Source: an uncultured Sphingomonadaceae bacterium (lineage in GTDB: Bacteria > Pseudomonadota > Alphaproteobacteria > Sphingomonadales > Sphingomonadaceae). From it: a stretch of DNA of 64,000 nucleotides. The position numbers and the translations under genes were made by a program. The stretch spans positions 310,001 through 374,000 of the forward strand of contig CANMGU010000001.1 in the NCBI GenBank assembly GCA_947497455.1. The letters run 5' to 3'. Positions 26,548 through 36,766 of this stretch are shown one piece after another (the stretch's first letter is position 1; every line of letters starts with the position of its first letter). Below the pieces are notes generated by a model. That model searched no databases and was not told where the DNA came from. It saw nothing but the letters and a program-made list of their open reading frames with translations.

Positions 26548-28131
26548 ATGCCAAAAGTACTTATTTCCGACAAAATGGATCCCAAAGCCGCCGAGATTTT
26601 CCTTGAACGCGGCGTTGAGGTAGATGAAATTACGGGCCAGACACCCGAAGAATTGATGCAGATTATCGGTGACTATGATGGTCTTGCCATTCGGTCATCG
26701 ACAAAAGTGACACCTGAAATTCTGGAAGCCGCCACCAACCTGAAGGTGGTTGGCCGCGCAGGTATTGGTGTCGACAATGTCGATATTCCCGCTGCATCGA
26801 CCAAAGGCGTGGTGGTTATGAACACGCCATTTGGTAACAGCATTACAACGGCGGAACATGCCATTGCGATGATGTTTGCGCTGGCACGGCAACTGCCATC
26901 TGCTGATGCTTCGACGCAGGCTGGAAAATGGGAAAAATCAAAATTCATGGGGGTCGAGCTGACCAACAAGACGCTCGGCTTGATCGGAGCTGGCAATATT
27001 GGTTCGATTGTTGCCGAGCGCGCCATCGGCCTGCGCATGAAGGTTGTTGCCTATGATCCGTTTCTAACCGCAGAACGTGCGGTTGAGATTGGGATCGAGA
27101 AAGTGACGCTCGACGAGCTGCTCGAACGTGCTGATTTTATCACCATGCACACGCCGCTGACGGACCAGACTCGCAACATCATGTCTGCCGAAGCCATTGC
27201 CAAAACCAAACCAGGCGTGCGGATCATCAATTGTGCTCGCGGTGGATTGATTGATGAAGCGGCCTTGAAAGAGGCGTTGGAATCCGGCCATGTTGCTGGC
27301 GCAGCGCTGGATGTATATGCGGAGGAGCCAGCAAAGGAAAATGCGCTCTTTGGCACGCCAAACCTTATCTGTACGCCACATTTGGGTGCTTCGACCAGCG
27401 AGGCGCAGGTTAATGTCGCTATCCAGGTCGCGGAACAGATGGCCGACTATCTGGTCAATGGTGGCGTCGAAAATGCACTGAACATGCCTAGCCTTTCGGC
27501 TGAACAGGCACCGAAGCTCAAACCTTATATGACCTTGGCAAATCAGCTGGGATCAATGATTGGTCAGCTATCCAGTAGTTCGCTGAAAGGCATTTCGGTA
27601 GAAGTTGAAGGCGCAGCCGCCGAGCTCGATCCCAAACCGATTACCGCCGCTGTTCTTGCTGGATTGATGGCAGCTTATAGCGACTCAGTGAATATGGTGA
27701 ATGCGCCCTATCTTGCGAAAGAGCGTGGTCTTGATGTCCGTGAAGTGCGACATGACCGTGAGGGCGATTATCATACATTGGTCCGCGTATCGGTCACGAC
27801 CGATGAAGGTGAGAAGTCCGTAGCCGGCACGCTGTTCGGTTCTTCTGGCCCTCGTTTGGTCGAGATGTTCGGCATCAAGGTCGAGGCCGATCTGGAAGGC
27901 GATATGCTCTATATTGTCAACCGCGACCAACCTGGCTTCATTGGCAGCGTTGGATCCACGCTGGGCGAGGCTGGGGTCAATATTGGTACTTTCCATCTGG
28001 GGCGTCGTGCTGATGCACCGGGTGGAGAAGCCGTGTTGCTGCTTTCCATCGATTCGCCAGTGGAAGAACCAGTGCTATGGGCTGTTTGCCAGCTTGAAGG
28101 CGTGAAAACGGTGAAAGCCCTGCGCTTCTAA
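26548..28131 (+). CDS. serA: D-3-phosphoglycerate dehydrogenase
   Basis: The first enzyme of serine synthesis, oxidising 3-phosphoglycerate with NAD+. The 527-residue product is the long form. The catalytic and NAD-binding domains (1-315) contain the Rossmann motif GLIGAGNIGSIVAERA, the active-site Arg in INCARGGLIDEAAL, and the Glu/His pair in YAEEPAKEN and TPHLGASTSEA. An allosteric substrate-binding domain (about 320-450) follows, then a C-terminal ACT domain (about 455-527, MLYIVNRDQPGFIGSVGSTL). It is expected to be cotranscribed with serC. Confidence 0.97.
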   Translation: MPKVLISDKMDPKAAEIFLERGVEVDEITGQTPEELMQIIGDYDGLAIRSSTKVTPEILEAATNLKVVGRAGIGVDNVDIPAASTKGVVVMNTPFGNSITTAEHAIAMMFALARQLPSADASTQAGKWEKSKFMGVELTNKTLGLIGAGNIGSIVAERAIGLRMKVVAYDPFLTAERAVEIGIEKVTLDELLERADFITMHTPLTDQTRNIMSAEAIAKTKPGVRIINCARGGLIDEAALKEALESGHVAGAALDVYAEEPAKENALFGTPNLICTPHLGASTSEAQVNVAIQVAEQMADYLVNGGVENALNMPSLSAEQAPKLKPYMTLANQLGSMIGQLSSSSLKGISVEVEGAAAELDPKPITAAVLAGLMAAYSDSVNMVNAPYLAKERGLDVREVRHDREGDYHTLVRVSVTTDEGEKSVAGTLFGSSGPRLVEMFGIKVEADLEGDMLYIVNRDQPGFIGSVGSTLGEAGVNIGTFHLGRRADAPGGEAVLLLSIDSPVEEPVLWAVCQLEGVKTVKALRF

Positions 28132-28190
28132 ACAGAAGAGCAAAAAACCGGTGGCCTGAGCGCGCGCTTAGGCTATGGAGACGAAAGTCT

Positions 28191-29306
28191 ATGCAAAAGC
28201 TGTCTAACTTGCTGCCTGAAGGCTTTCACGATTCCCTACCGCCCCATGCCGAAGCAGGGTCGCGTCTGGAACGTGACGTTCTCGATACCTTAGCCAGCCA
28301 TGGCTATGCACGGGTGTCGCCGCCCTTGGTTGAATATGAAGACGTGCTGACGGGCCGGATGACCGGATCGGCAAAAAGCGACCTGATGCGTTTTGTTGAT
28401 CCGATCTCGCAGCGGACCTTGGCGCTAAGACCCGATGTGACGATGCAGATCGGTAGGATCGCCGCGACCAGCCTGTCTGAAGCAGCGCGCCCATTGCGTC
28501 TCAGTTACTCTGGACAGGTATTGAAGCTGCGCTCCGGTCAATTGCGCCCGGAACGGAGTCGTTTGCAGATCGGTGCCGAGCTGATCGGAACCGATAGCGT
28601 CGCAGCGGCCAGTGAAATCGTGTCGGTCGCAATCGAAGCATTAAGCCGGGCGGGTCTGACGGGCATCACGGTGGATTTCACCATGCCGGATCTGGTTGAT
28701 ATCTTGTCTTCCGGACCATTGCCGCTGAGTGCTGCACAGGCAGCCGAGGTGCGCAGTGAACTGGATATGAAAGATGCTGGAGGTCTCACCGAACTGGGTG
28801 CGGTTGGCTATCTGCCATTGATTGAGGCAACAGGGCCTTTTGACGACGCCATGGCCAAGATGCGTGCGTTCGACGGCGACAAGCTGTTGGCATCGCGGCT
28901 GGACGGCATTGCTGCTATTGCAGCGAATATCAAAGACAAGGCGAACCTCACCCTCGACCCAACCGAGCGGCATGGCTTTGAATATCAGAACTGGTTTGGC
29001 TTTACGCTGTTTGCAGAGGGATTTGTCGGCGCGATGGGACGTGGCGGCAGCTATGAAATACCAACATCTGATGGCGGGATGGAAAATGCGGTCGGCTTTT
29101 CGCTCTATCCCAGCCCGCTAATTGATGCAGGTTTCAGCGCAAAGCCCAGGGATATTTTGTTTTTGCCGCTTGGGCATGACAGTGCAGTCGCGGCCGCTTT
29201 GCGGGCCGAAGGATGGCGCACGGTTGCGGCTCTTTCGGATAGCGACGATGCCGCCACTTTGGGGTGCACTCACCATTTGGATGGCAAGAAGCCGGTAGCA
29301 ATTTAA
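28191..29306 (+). CDS. hisZ: ATP phosphoribosyltransferase regulatory subunit
   Basis: A histidyl-tRNA-synthetase paralogue (371 aa) that regulates the short form of HisG in histidine synthesis. It has the class II catalytic core (LLPEGFHDSLPPHAEAGSRL; LALRPDVTMQIGRIAAT as motif 2 region; RGGSYEIPTSDGGMENAVGF) but no C-terminal anticodon-binding domain of HisRS, which is why HisZ is preferred. The location between serA and purA is typical in sphingomonads. purA follows after 18 bp. Confidence 0.92.
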   Translation: MQKLSNLLPEGFHDSLPPHAEAGSRLERDVLDTLASHGYARVSPPLVEYEDVLTGRMTGSAKSDLMRFVDPISQRTLALRPDVTMQIGRIAATSLSEAARPLRLSYSGQVLKLRSGQLRPERSRLQIGAELIGTDSVAAASEIVSVAIEALSRAGLTGITVDFTMPDLVDILSSGPLPLSAAQAAEVRSELDMKDAGGLTELGAVGYLPLIEATGPFDDAMAKMRAFDGDKLLASRLDGIAAIAANIKDKANLTLDPTERHGFEYQNWFGFTLFAEGFVGAMGRGGSYEIPTSDGGMENAVGFSLYPSPLIDAGFSAKPRDILFLPLGHDSAVAAALRAEGWRTVAALSDSDDAATLGCTHHLDGKKPVAI

Positions 29307-29324
29307 CAGGAAGAATTTTCAGAT

Positions 29325-30614
29325 ATGGCCAATGTAACGGTTATCGGTGCCCAATGGGGTGATGAGGGTAAAGGCAAGATTGTCGACTGGTTGTCGGAAC
29401 GCGCTGATGTCGTGGTTCGGTTTCAGGGCGGTCATAATGCCGGCCATACATTGGTTGTGGATGGCGAAGTCTATAAGCTTTCTTTGCTGCCCTCCGGTAT
29501 TGTTCGCGGGGCGCTGTCGATTATCGGCAATGGTGTGGTTCTTGATCCCTGGCACTTGCGCGATGAAATTGAAAAGCTGAGCAAACAGGGTGTGGCGATC
29601 AATGCGGATAATTTCAGTATTGCTGAAAACTGCCCGCTGATCCTGCCGATTCACCGCGATCTTGATGCGCTGCGCGAAAATGCCAGCGGGAAGGGCAAGA
29701 TCGGGACCACCCAGCGCGGCATTGGTCCGGCCTATGAAGACAAGGTGGGTCGCCGTTCGATCAGGGTTTGTGATCTCGCCTATCTCGATGATCTGGGACC
29801 GCAACTGGACCGTCTCTGTGCCCATCATGATGCCCTGCGCGCTGGTTTTGGTGAACAGCCAGTGGATCGCGAGCGTTTGCTGGCCGACCTGAGAGAGATT
29901 GCCGACTCTGTACTGCAATATGCACAGCCTGTCTGGAAACGGCTGAACGAAGCACGCAAACGTGGTGACCGGATATTGTTCGAAGGTGCGCAAGGCGTGT
30001 TGCTGGATGTGGACCATGGTACTTATCCGTTCGTGACCAGCTCCAACACGATCTCTGGTACAGCCGCAGGTGGATCAGGTATCGGCCCTTCCGCAACTGG
30101 ATATGTGCTTGGGATTGTGAAAGCCTACACCACGCGCGTCGGTTCCGGACCATTTCCAACCGAGCTGGCTGATGACATAGGCCAACGTCTCGGCGAACGG
30201 GGCCATGAATTTGGCACCAATACCGGACGGCAGCGGCGCTGCGGCTGGTTCGATGCGGTGCTGGTCCGGCAGGCCCTAGCCGTATCGGGAGTGAGCGGAA
30301 TTGCGCTGACCAAACTGGATGTGCTTGACGGCTTTGAAGAGCTGAAAATCTGCGTTGGTTATGATCTCAATGGCGTAACCTATGACTATCTTCCGCCGCA
30401 TCATCAGGACCAGGAAGCAGTGACACCAATTTATGAAAGCATGGCCGGCTGGAGTGAATCGACGGCTGGCGCACGGAGCTGGGCCGACTTACCGGCACAG
30501 GCGATCAAATATATCAAACGTGTCGAAGAGCTAATTCAGTGTCCGGTAGCGCTTGTTTCCACCTCTCCTGAGCGGGAAGACACGATTCTGGTGACCGACC
30601 CCTTTGCAGACTAG
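29325..30614 (+). CDS. purA: Adenylosuccinate synthetase
   Basis: GTP-dependent ligation of aspartate to IMP, the first committed step to AMP. The 429-residue protein has the start [23 protein letters not shown] with the GDEGKGK nucleotide loop, the catalytic His in HNAGHTLV, and [21 protein letters not shown]. The C-terminal part holds [18 protein letters not shown] with the guanine-binding TKLD. AGGAAG precedes the ATG. The downstream L,D-transpeptidase gene overlaps its last 11 bases, so the two are translationally linked or at least share a transcript. Confidence 0.97.
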   Translation: MANVTVIGAQWGDEGKGKIVDWLSERADVVVRFQGGHNAGHTLVVDGEVYKLSLLPSGIVRGALSIIGNGVVLDPWHLRDEIEKLSKQGVAINADNFSIAENCPLILPIHRDLDALRENASGKGKIGTTQRGIGPAYEDKVGRRSIRVCDLAYLDDLGPQLDRLCAHHDALRAGFGEQPVDRERLLADLREIADSVLQYAQPVWKRLNEARKRGDRILFEGAQGVLLDVDHGTYPFVTSSNTISGTAAGGSGIGPSATGYVLGIVKAYTTRVGSGPFPTELADDIGQRLGERGHEFGTNTGRQRRCGWFDAVLVRQALAVSGVSGIALTKLDVLDGFEELKICVGYDLNGVTYDYLPPHHQDQEAVTPIYESMAGWSESTAGARSWADLPAQAIKYIKRVEELIQCPVALVSTSPEREDTILVTDPFAD

Positions 30615-31146
30615 ATTTTTCTTACTTCTGGCGCTGACCATAGTCGGCGGATGCGGAGCGGCTGAGCCTTCGCAGCAAGCCGACAATGCCCTTAGCGCGA
30701 TACCGCTTCCGGTCATTCCAGCCGGAACCAAAGCCGATAGCATCTTGGTCGACAAAAGCGACCGGACCCTGATCCTTTACAAGGACGACGAGGAAATCGC
30801 GCGTTACGGCAATATCCGTTTTGGCGACGCACCCGAGGGACATAAGCGTTTTGAAGGCGACGAACGCACACCGGAAGGGCGTTATACGATAAATGGCCGG
30901 AACCCGGGAAGCAGCTATCATCTGAGTTTGCGCATATCCTATCCCAATGCAGCCGACCGCGCCTATGCCGAAGCGCGAGACAAGTCACCCGGGGGTGATA
31001 TCTTCATTCACGGGCAACCCAATGGCCGAGACGGCGCGCCGATAGCATCGGATTGGACCGATGGCTGTATTGCGTTGAGCAATGCAGAGATTGAACAGAT
31101 TTGGGAAACCGTGCCCGGCGGAGCGGAAATATATATCCTTCCCTAA
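30604..31146 (+). CDS. L,D-transpeptidase (YkuD/YafK-type) lipoprotein
   Basis: A 180-residue exported protein. The N-terminus ([20 protein letters not shown]) is a lipoprotein signal with lipobox VGGC. The YkuD catalytic motif is FIHGQPNG...[11 protein letters not shown], with His and the nucleophile Cys in SDGC-like context (DWTDGCIAL, about residue 155). Such enzymes make 3-3 peptidoglycan cross-links or attach lipoproteins; this short form resembles YafK. The start overlaps the purA end by 11 bases in another frame, and the stop overlaps the convergent symporter stop by 4 bases, so there is no room for a terminator. Confidence 0.87.
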   Translation: MQTRFFLLLALTIVGGCGAAEPSQQADNALSAIPLPVIPAGTKADSILVDKSDRTLILYKDDEEIARYGNIRFGDAPEGHKRFEGDERTPEGRYTINGRNPGSSYHLSLRISYPNAADRAYAEARDKSPGGDIFIHGQPNGRDGAPIASDWTDGCIALSNAEIEQIWETVPGGAEIYILP

Positions 31147-32381
31147 ACGTCGTCCGCCGAAATCATTTCCTCGACATCAATCTCGCCGGTCATCACACCC
31201 ACTGTCGTTGCAATAGCGGCGTCGCCCGAGACATTGGTCGTCGTCCGCATCATGTCCATGATCCGGTCCACACCAGCGACAAAGGCAATGGTTTCCAGCG
31301 GAACGCCGACACTGCCGAAAACGAGCGCCATCATGATCAGGCCAGCGCCCGGAATACCGGCTGCACCAATGGCGCCGAGAGTTGAGGTAATCGCGATCAG
31401 AATATAGTCACCGAAGCTGAGATCGACTCCGAAAATCTGCGCTCCGAACAAGGTCGCGAGGCCCAGATACATGGCGGTACCGTTCATGTTGATCGTCGCA
31501 CCGAGCGAAACAACAAAACTGGCAACCGAGTTGCTAACACCCAGATTGCGCTCTACGCAGCGCAAGGTCACGGGCAGGGTCGCGTTGGATGAAGCGGTCG
31601 AATAGCTCACCGCAATGGCGTCAATGATACCGCGGAAGAAATCAATCACGGGCAGCTTGGCAATGAATTTGATCATCGCTGAATACATCACCCCGATAAT
31701 CAGCAAACAGCCGAGATAGTTGAGTCCAACCAGCTGCGCGAGGGAGACGAGCGCATCGGGGCCGAGTGTACCAGCAACCCATGCCATCAGCGCGAAGACG
31801 CCAAAAGGCGTCAGTTCCATGACAATCATCGTGACTTTTTGCATCACAATGGCACCGCTATCGAAAATCTTGGCAAGCGGTTTGCCCTCTTCCTTTGCCA
31901 TCAAAATGCCGATTCCGATCAGCAGCGCGAATACGATCAACGGCAAAACCCGAACGTCCGCCATCACCTGCACCGGACTGTCCGGTACAATGGAAAGAAT
32001 CATATCAACGGCAGTGGTGTCATTGGGAGTGGGCGTTTCGCCTTTCTGGATCGCACTGGTGTCAACGCCTTTGCCCGGCGCAAAAAACGTACCCAGCGCC
32101 AGGCCGAGCCAGGCGGCAATCTGGCCGGTTATGATGAATAATATCATTGCCCGTCCGCCGACACTGCCGAGCTTTCGCAGATCACCGAGGGCGGCAACGC
32201 CAGCAACCAGCGAGAAGAAGATCAACGGGACGACCAGCATCCTGATGGCTTTGATAAAGAAATCACCGATCCATTTTATGGTTTCGGATTCCGGTCCCCA
32301 GATCAAACCCGTGATCACCCCAAGGACCAAAGCTGCAATGACACGCTGCCATAGTGGAATCTTGAACCAAAAAGAAAGCAT
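31143..32381 (-). CDS. Dicarboxylate/amino acid:cation symporter (DAACS/SDF family)
   Basis: A 412-residue inner-membrane secondary transporter of the GltP/DctA family. Features: ITGLIWGPESETIKWIGDFF near the start, the serine-rich hairpin AIAVSYSTASSNATLPVT, the NMNGTAMYLGLATLFGAQ motif in TM7, and the GIPGAGLIMMALVF hairpin 2. These residues form the substrate and Na+ sites in GltPh. Aspartate, glutamate or C4-dicarboxylates are likely substrates, and the choice cannot be made from the sequence. GGGAGGA lies 4-5 bases before the ATG. It is downstream of the SLC13 permease on the same strand. Confidence 0.94.
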   Translation of the reverse strand: MLSFWFKIPLWQRVIAALVLGVITGLIWGPESETIKWIGDFFIKAIRMLVVPLIFFSLVAGVAALGDLRKLGSVGGRAMILFIITGQIAAWLGLALGTFFAPGKGVDTSAIQKGETPTPNDTTAVDMILSIVPDSPVQVMADVRVLPLIVFALLIGIGILMAKEEGKPLAKIFDSGAIVMQKVTMIVMELTPFGVFALMAWVAGTLGPDALVSLAQLVGLNYLGCLLIIGVMYSAMIKFIAKLPVIDFFRGIIDAIAVSYSTASSNATLPVTLRCVERNLGVSNSVASFVVSLGATINMNGTAMYLGLATLFGAQIFGVDLSFGDYILIAITSTLGAIGAAGIPGAGLIMMALVFGSVGVPLETIAFVAGVDRIMDMMRTTTNVSGDAAIATTVGVMTGEIDVEEMISADDV

Positions 32382-32471
32382 GCGTCCTCCCGAAAATATT
32401 TTTATGGAGCCTATCCTGCACTTTTAGCGGGAGCAAGCGCCTTTACCGCAACGGCTTTTGCGGGAACGATA

Positions 32472-34271
32472 TTATATCCAGAAACTTATGGCCAGACAGG
32501 TAGCGAGGCCGACCCCAAAAGTAAGCGGAATACCCGCCTTGAAAAAATCCGTGAACCGATAATTGCCCGCGGCATAGACCAATGTGTTGGTTTGATAACC
32601 GATGGGGGTTGCGAAACTGGCCGAGGCGGCAAACATGACGGCAATCACCAACGGCCTTGGATCGACGCCGAGATCCTGGCCCAGAGCGATAACGATCGGT
32701 GTAATGATGATGGCCACGGCATTGTTGGTAACAATTTCGGTCATGAATACGGACAGCACATATACAGCGAAGACCAAGGCCCACGGCGGCAAAGCCTGGA
32801 GCCAGGGGGTAAGCTGATTAACGATCAAGTCGACGCTGCCTGCCTGTTGTAAGCCAAGGCCAACAGCGAGCATCCCGAAAATTAACACAAGCACATTGCC
32901 GTCAATTGATCCCCAGGCTTCCTCGGCATCAATGCAGCGTGCGAGTAGTATCGCGCCAACTGCCAATATGGCTGCGACGGCCAGCGGAATGATATTCAGC
33001 GCGGCGAGGGCGACCACAGCGACAAGAGCGCCAATAGCAATTGGGGCGCGATCCCTTCGAAAAGCGCGGATTTTTGTCTGGCCGACGCCGAATAGATTGG
33101 GATTTTCATACATCCGCTGAATATCTTTGGTCGACCCTGTGACCAGCAGACGGTCGGCCGCATGGATGCGTGCATTGGTGAGATCGGATCGCGGCAAATT
33201 GCGATACCGGGTCATGCCCAAAATCCGAACATTCAGCTGTCCTAGAAATGGAATATCGAACAGGCGATTGCCGATGCTGGGGTGACCGGGAGCAACTGTA
33301 GCCTCAACCAGTTCTTCGCCCAGGGGGCCGACATCACCGGATCGTACGATGCCGATTTTGAAATCTTCTGACGACCGCAGTGAAATAAGCTCGGCGAGAT
33401 CAAGCCGGACGACTATGCGGTCACCGGCGCGCAATTCATGATGCTCCAGGTCATGGCGGATATAGCTGCTGAGCCGTTTGACCGCAGAGACATTGACACT
33501 GGTCCGGCGGATAATCGGTACTTCGGAAAGCATTTTACCAATGGCCGTAGACCGGTTGCGAACGGTGAGTTCGGTGAGGAAATCACTTTCGTCGCTGCTT
33601 GCAAATTCCCCGCTCGCTTCTCCCTTTGGAAGCAGCCAGCTGCTAAACAAAACCATCATTATGGTGCCAGCTACTGCAGCAACCAGACCATAAGGTGTAA
33701 TTTCGAATATCCCGAACCCTTCCATCCCCGTATCGCGGGCGACAGCATCGACAATCAGGTTGGTGGATGTGCCGATCAGAGTGGTGGTTCCGCCGAGAAT
33801 ACAGATAAAACTCAGGGGAATGAGCAGTTTTTTAGAGGATATACCGGTGGCGCGGGACAGGCGGATAATGATCGGTATAAGGACCAGTACAACCGGCGTA
33901 TTGTTCATGAACGCTGAAGCAACAAAGGCTCCCAAAAACATCTCTACCACCGCCAGTTTGGGGCGTTTTTTGGCGCGTTCGATAATGAATCCGGCAATTG
34001 CGTCAATTGTCCCGGTTCTCAGCAAGGCTCCAGACAATATGAACATGGCGGCAATGGTAATTGGCGCAGTATTGGAAAAGACCGAGAACAGCCCGTCTGA
34101 ATCGATGATACCCAAAAAGAGAAAGGTACAGGCACCCAATACGGCCACAACCGCCGCAGGAAAGCGTTCCATGATGAACCCGGCAAAAAGAAAGCCGAGA
34201 ATAACAAGGCCAATAACCGCCTTATGCGCCTGAATATAGTCATCAACGACATGAAGGACGAGGTCGATCAT
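32472..34271 (-). CDS. SLC13-family permease with two TrkA-C domains
   Basis: A 599-residue membrane protein. The N-terminal half-transporter (about 15-185) is followed by a cytoplasmic insert with RCK/TrkA-C type domains (about 205-370: DFLTELTVRNRSTAIGKML; DRLLVTGSTKDIQRM) and the second membrane half (about 385-599). The hairpin motifs GTSTNLIVDA (first half) and ATPIGYQTNTLVYAAGNY (second half) are the SNT-type Na+/substrate signatures of the divalent anion:Na+ symporters. It may transport sulfate, citrate or similar anions. aroC ends 11 bases upstream of its start, so the two are probably in one transcript. Confidence 0.93.
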   Translation of the reverse strand: MIDLVLHVVDDYIQAHKAVIGLVILGFLFAGFIMERFPAAVVAVLGACTFLFLGIIDSDGLFSVFSNTAPITIAAMFILSGALLRTGTIDAIAGFIIERAKKRPKLAVVEMFLGAFVASAFMNNTPVVLVLIPIIIRLSRATGISSKKLLIPLSFICILGGTTTLIGTSTNLIVDAVARDTGMEGFGIFEITPYGLVAAVAGTIMMVLFSSWLLPKGEASGEFASSDESDFLTELTVRNRSTAIGKMLSEVPIIRRTSVNVSAVKRLSSYIRHDLEHHELRAGDRIVVRLDLAELISLRSSEDFKIGIVRSGDVGPLGEELVEATVAPGHPSIGNRLFDIPFLGQLNVRILGMTRYRNLPRSDLTNARIHAADRLLVTGSTKDIQRMYENPNLFGVGQTKIRAFRRDRAPIAIGALVAVVALAALNIIPLAVAAILAVGAILLARCIDAEEAWGSIDGNVLVLIFGMLAVGLGLQQAGSVDLIVNQLTPWLQALPPWALVFAVYVLSVFMTEIVTNNAVAIIITPIVIALGQDLGVDPRPLVIAVMFAASASFATPIGYQTNTLVYAAGNYRFTDFFKAGIPLTFGVGLATCLAISFWI

Positions 34272-34281
34272 CTATTGATAC

Positions 34282-35349
34282 TCACCCACACTGCGCTCTG
34301 TGCAGCAATTTTTGATCCGCGAGAACCAGTGCCATCATCGCTTCGACGACGGGGACGCCGCGTATTCCGACGCATGGGTCATGGCGGCCCTTTGTCGTGA
34401 TTTCAGTCGCTTCGCCGTCGCGGGTTATAGTGTCGACCGGTGTCAGGATCGAACTGGTGGGCTTGAAGGCGACACGGCAGAAAACAGGCTGCCCTGTTGA
34501 TATCCCGCCAGCGGTTCCGCCCGCATGATTGGATTCAAAGCGAGGGCCTTCATTCCCAGGGCGCATCGCATCGGCATTATCTTCACCGCGCAGACGGGCA
34601 GCGGCGAAGCCGTCGCCTATCTCCACACCTTTGGTGGCATTGATGGTCATCATTGCAGATGCGATCTCACTGTCGAGCTTCGCGTAGACGGGCGCACCCC
34701 ATCCGGCGGGGACACCGGTCGCTTCACAGGCGATGATTGCGCCGAGACTGCTGCCATCCTTGCGCGCGCCATCAACCAAAGTTTCCCAGCGTTGGGCAGC
34801 CTTGGCATCCGGACAGAAAAACGGGTTATTGCCAATTTCACTGGCGTCAAAATTTGCCATATCAATTGCATCGCCACCAATCTCGGCAACCCAGGCGCGA
34901 ATGGATACTTCAGGGATCGCCAGCCGAGCAACCGCTCCTGCCGCTACCCGTGCTGCCGTTTCACGAGCGCTGGACCGGCCACCACCGCGATAGTCACGAA
35001 AGCCATATTTGGCGTCATAGGCATAATCGGCATGGCCGGGGCGATAGGCTTTGGCGACTTCGCTATAATCCTTCGACCGTTGGTCCACATTTTCGATCAT
35101 CAGCGAAATGGGCGTGCCCGTGGTTTTGCCTTCAAATATGCCGGAGAGGATTTTGACCTGATCAGGTTCTTGCCGCTGCGTTGTGAATTTGGATTGGCCA
35201 GGGCGCCGGGCATCCAGAAAGGGCTGAATATTGGCTTCGCTTAACTCCAGACCGGGAGGACAGCCGTCGACCACCGCGCCGAGGGCAGGTCCGTGACTTT
35301 CTCCCCAAGTGGAAAAGCGAAAAACGCGGCCGAAACTGTTAAAACTCAT
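34282..35349 (-). CDS. aroC: Chorismate synthase
   Basis: The last shikimate-pathway enzyme, making chorismate from EPSP with reduced FMN (355 aa). Family signatures are present: [20 protein letters not shown] near the N-terminus, [21 protein letters not shown] and [19 protein letters not shown] in the centre, and [20 protein letters not shown] with [17 protein letters not shown] near the C-terminus. It is upstream of the SLC13 permease and downstream of the GNAT gene on the same strand. Confidence 0.97.
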   Translation of the reverse strand: MSFNSFGRVFRFSTWGESHGPALGAVVDGCPPGLELSEANIQPFLDARRPGQSKFTTQRQEPDQVKILSGIFEGKTTGTPISLMIENVDQRSKDYSEVAKAYRPGHADYAYDAKYGFRDYRGGGRSSARETAARVAAGAVARLAIPEVSIRAWVAEIGGDAIDMANFDASEIGNNPFFCPDAKAAQRWETLVDGARKDGSSLGAIIACEATGVPAGWGAPVYAKLDSEIASAMMTINATKGVEIGDGFAAARLRGEDNADAMRPGNEGPRFESNHAGGTAGGISTGQPVFCRVAFKPTSSILTPVDTITRDGEATEITTKGRHDPCVGIRGVPVVEAMMALVLADQKLLHRAQCG

Positions 35350-35382
35350 ATACCCTCATTTATTGGCCCACTTTTTTTGTTT

Positions 35383-35883
35383 TTACAGGCGACCAAAGGC
35401 GGGCGCATATTCTGCGCGTCCTGACTGCGGCTTTTGGGCCGTCTCGTCAAGCCAGAGTGCTTGAAAATACGGTCCGGCAAAGGGGGAGACAAATGGCTCT
35501 GCATCCGCAACGGAAAAGCCGAAGCGCGAATAATAATGCGGGTTACCAAGCAATATGATCAACTGCCAGTCCTGCGTTTTTGCCCAATTGATGGCCGCGC
35601 GGACCAGTTGTGATCCAATGCCGTCATGCTGGCGCTTTGGTGTAACGGCAACCGGCCCAAGGCCCAGTGCCTTAATGGGTTGGTCGTTGGCTGTGACGTC
35701 CATGGGGCTTAGTCCGATATGGCCGACTATATGATCCTTTTCCTCCGCGACATGGGAAAAGAACAAATCGCCATCACTGCGCAACATATCGACAAGCCGC
35801 GCTTCGGCATCTGTTGCAAATGCCGCCGCGTTTACAGCAAAGATGGGTTTTTCATCACCAGACTGCTCGGGTCGTAAAAGCAT
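35383..35883 (-). CDS. GNAT-family N-acetyltransferase
   Basis: A 166-residue cytosolic acetyltransferase. The acetyl-CoA loop is the variant LGPVAVTPKRQHDGIGSQLV (Q/RxxGxG/A), and the C-terminal GFSVADAEPFVSPF matches the YhbS-like subgroup that acts on unknown small molecules or proteins. Its ATG overlaps the fabI stop (TAATG), so translation is likely coupled with fabI. Substrate unknown. Confidence 0.88.
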   Translation of the reverse strand: MLLRPEQSGDEKPIFAVNAAAFATDAEARLVDMLRSDGDLFFSHVAEEKDHIVGHIGLSPMDVTANDQPIKALGLGPVAVTPKRQHDGIGSQLVRAAINWAKTQDWQLIILLGNPHYYSRFGFSVADAEPFVSPFAGPYFQALWLDETAQKPQSGRAEYAPAFGRL

Positions 35884-36686
35884 TAATCCAGCGCGATATC
35901 GGGCGCATCTTCCTGCTTCATTCCGATCGTGTGATAGCCTGCATCAACATGATGCGTCTCACCGGTCACTCCGGCCGATAGATCCGACAGGAAATAGAGC
36001 GCAGATGACCCGACATCATCAATGGTGACATTACGGCGCATGGGCGCGTTTAGTTCGTTCCATTTGAGGATATAGCGGAAATCACCAATGCCAGAGGCCG
36101 CCAAGGTCTTGATTGGCCCGGCAGAAATGGCATTCACTCTGATGCCATCAGGTCCAACGTCATTCGCCAGATATTTAACCGATGTCTCCAGCGCGGCCTT
36201 GGCAACGCCCATCACATTATAGTGCGGAATGACCTTTTCCGCGCCGTAATAGGATAATGTCAGCATTGATCCGCCGGGTTTCATCATTGGAGCGGCGCGT
36301 TTGGCGACCGCAGTGAAGCTATAGACGCTGATGTTCATCGTCATGAGGAAATCATCGAGAGTCACATCAAAATATTTGCCGCGAAGCGCTTCCTTGTTGG
36401 TGAACCCGATGGCGTGAACGACAAAGTCAATCGTCGGCCATTTTTCGGCAAGCTCGGCAAATGTCTTATCCAGTTGATCCATGTCAGAGACGTCACAATC
36501 CAAGAGGAAATCACAGCCCAGTTCTTCTGCGAGCGGTTTGACACGTTTGGCCATGACTTCGCCTTGATAGCTAATCGCCAGCTCGGCGCCTGCTTCCGAA
36601 AGCTGTTTTGCAATGCCCCATGCCAGCGACTTGTTGTTCGCCAGACCCATGATCAGGCCGCGTTTGCCTTTCATCAGTTCATTCAT
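35883..36686 (-). CDS. fabI: Enoyl-ACP reductase FabI
   Basis: NADH-dependent enoyl-acyl carrier protein reductase of type II fatty-acid synthesis (267 aa). The cofactor site is GLANNKSLAWGIAKQLSEAG; the catalytic pair Tyr-x6-Lys is in HYNVMGVAKAALE preceded by SYYGAEKV; VNAISAGPIKTLAASGIGDF is the substrate loop typical of FabI, and the C-terminus ends EDAPDIALD. It is the usual triclosan/isoniazid-type target family by knowledge of homologues. It precedes the GNAT gene with a one-base overlap. Confidence 0.96.
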   Translation of the reverse strand: MNELMKGKRGLIMGLANNKSLAWGIAKQLSEAGAELAISYQGEVMAKRVKPLAEELGCDFLLDCDVSDMDQLDKTFAELAEKWPTIDFVVHAIGFTNKEALRGKYFDVTLDDFLMTMNISVYSFTAVAKRAAPMMKPGGSMLTLSYYGAEKVIPHYNVMGVAKAALETSVKYLANDVGPDGIRVNAISAGPIKTLAASGIGDFRYILKWNELNAPMRRNVTIDDVGSSALYFLSDLSAGVTGETHHVDAGYHTIGMKQEDAPDIALD

Positions 36687-36766
36687 TGCCAGTCCTTTTC
36701 ACATGTAAAATTTGGTTTTCAATAGCCTGTATGCCGCTGATATTCCAGAAAATCATGCTTTGCCGT

